From: Clostridia bacterium
GTDB taxonomy: Bacteria; Bacillota; Clostridia; Oscillospirales; CAG-272
Reading direction: 5' to 3'
DNA length: 5,233 nt
NCBI GenBank assembly: GCA_017379815.1
Contig: JAFNVK010000108.1
Location: forward strand, 1-5,233
Under the pieces are notes generated by a model that was not told the DNA's origin, made no database searches, and worked only from the letters and a program-made list of their open reading frames with translations. The translations under genes and the position numbers were made by a program. Positions 4,400 to 5,233 of this stretch are shown one piece after another. How positions within the stretch are numbered: position 1 is the first letter of the stretch; every line of letters begins with the position of its first letter.

Positions 4400-5233
4400 T
4401 CCAGAGTCTCCCTCCATACCGTCTCCTTGCCGATCTCGTTGAGGATCTCGTGCCGCATCTCGGGATAGAGCCGAAGCGTAAGATCCTTGACGCTTGCCTT
4501 GCGCAGGGCTTCGTCCACCAAGCGCACGCCACGCCCCCACGAGCCAACGGGATCCATCTCTCCGCTGATCAGGAGAAGCGGCAGATCCTTTGGCAGATTC
4601 TCCGCCCACTCGCGGCGCGAGACGCGCTCGACCAGCGTAAAGAGATCGTGGTAGGCGCGAAGCGTAAAGACGTAGGTGCAGAAGGGATCGGCGTTGTATT
4701 TGTCCACCACCGACGCGTCACGCGTCAGCCAGGCGTTCTTGTCACAGTTCTTTTCAAATTTCTTGTTGTAGCCTGCAAAGGCGATGCTCTTGAGCAGCGT
4801 TGAGCGATGCTTCTCTCCGCGCAGAGCGATGAGCAAGGAGGCAAGCGCCTTCCCTGCCGCCGCGGGCGTGTCGGGTCCTCCCGTTCCGCAAAGGATCGCG
4901 GCCGAATACGGGCTCGCCCCTTCGCCCTCCAGCACGGCGCGTGCAATAAAGGAGCCCATGCTGTGTCCAAAGAGGATCACGGGCAGGTCGGGATAGCGGC
5001 CGCGCATATGCTCGGCCACGCGGCGCACGTCGCAAAGAAGCACGTCCGCACCGCCTCCCGAGACGGTAAAGCCAAGCTCCTCGGGGCTGCCGGCCGTATT
5101 TCCGTGGCCGAGATGATCGTGGCCAAAGACGAGAATGCCCTGCTCGGCGAGATACTCCGCAAAGCCCTCGTAGCGCAGAAAATACTCACACATGCCGTGC
5201 GAGATCTGCAGCATGGCACGGGGAGACGGGGGA
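4378..5233 (-). CDS. Alpha/beta hydrolase, monoacylglycerol lipase / lysophospholipase type, 5' end beyond window
   Basis: A serine hydrolase of the Hydrolase_4 (serine aminopeptidase S33-like) group; members cleave monoacylglycerols or lysophospholipids, but substrate cannot be told from sequence. The frame is open to the right edge, and residues PPSPRA come before MLQISHGM. The family normally has about 25-35 residues before this 'QISHGM' strand, so the ATG at 5214 is probably internal and the true start lies outside. Counting from that Met: oxyanion region QISHGMCEY (3-11), HDHLGHGNT (32-40), nucleophile elbow FGHSMGS with Ser85 (82-88), acid LISGEMDPVGSWG with Asp221 (215-227), and RHEILNE with His255 (254-260), completing the triad. 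The cap region (about 110-200) is family-like. No signal peptide can be judged. It overlaps ruvX by 22 bases and is the most upstream visible gene of the operon. Confidence 0.9.
   Translation of the reverse strand, partial: PPSPRAMLQISHGMCEYFLRYEGFAEYLAEQGILVFGHDHLGHGNTAGSPEELGFTVSGGGADVLLCDVRRVAEHMRGRYPDLPVILFGHSMGSFIARAVLEGEGASPYSAAILCGTGGPDTPAAAGKALASLLIALRGEKHRSTLLKSIAFAGYNKKFEKNCDKNAWLTRDASVVDKYNADPFCTYVFTLRAYHDLFTLVERVSRREWAENLPKDLPLLLISGEMDPVGSWGRGVRLVDEALRKASVKDLTLRLYPEMRHEILNEIGKETVWRETLEWINERI

Noticed and set aside
4400..4609. N-terminal extension of ruvX by 70 codons
   Set aside because: The extension overlaps the conserved C-terminal part of the hydrolase, is low-complexity in character, and the ATG at 4399 has its own ribosome binding site and gives near-normal family length.

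Overview
The window fits a fairly GC-rich member of the Clostridia (Bacillota), probably a gut-associated lineage such as the Oscillospiraceae/Ruminococcaceae. This placement is inferred from strong GGAGG-type ribosome binding sites, a compact operon, a Gram-positive-style membrane-anchored hypothetical protein, and hairpin-repeat DNA beside a four-helix-bundle gene. No rRNA or tRNA is present to confirm it.

Every gene I can support lies on the minus strand, so transcription runs from right to left. In that order: an alpha/beta hydrolase of the monoacylglycerol lipase/lysophospholipase type (N-terminus cut by the right edge); ruvX (YqgF), overlapping it by 22 bases; a PdxY-type pyridoxal/pyridoxamine kinase; a Tyr-rich single-pass membrane protein of unknown function; and thiN (thiamine pyrophosphokinase). 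Gaps are short (85, 50 and 15 bases), which suggests one transcript or a few linked ones. Two members make active cofactors (pyridoxal phosphate and thiamine diphosphate) by phosphorylating vitamins. An AT-rich inverted repeat at the end of thiN may be its terminator.

Next comes a well-formed promoter (TTGTTT, 17 bases, TATACT with extended -10) driving a GMP synthase that consists only of the ATP-pyrophosphatase and dimerisation domains. The glutaminase domain usual in bacterial GuaA is missing.

The left end is the unusual part. Starting at the guaA stop codon is a roughly 200-base, AT-richer stretch with six tiny perfect hairpins. Each has a different stem, but all have a three-base loop closed by C-G, and they are separated by a conserved 7-base linker (TCATAAC or its complement GTTATGA). 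The linker flips orientation once in the array, around a candidate promoter. Immediately downstream is the start of a gene (1-183, running off the left edge) whose product matches the four-helix-bundle / 23S rRNA intervening-sequence protein family, the fold shared with the Avd protein of diversity-generating retroelements. Hairpin array plus four-helix-bundle gene looks like a self-contained, possibly mobile or RNA-acting unit, and is the best candidate here for an undescribed system.
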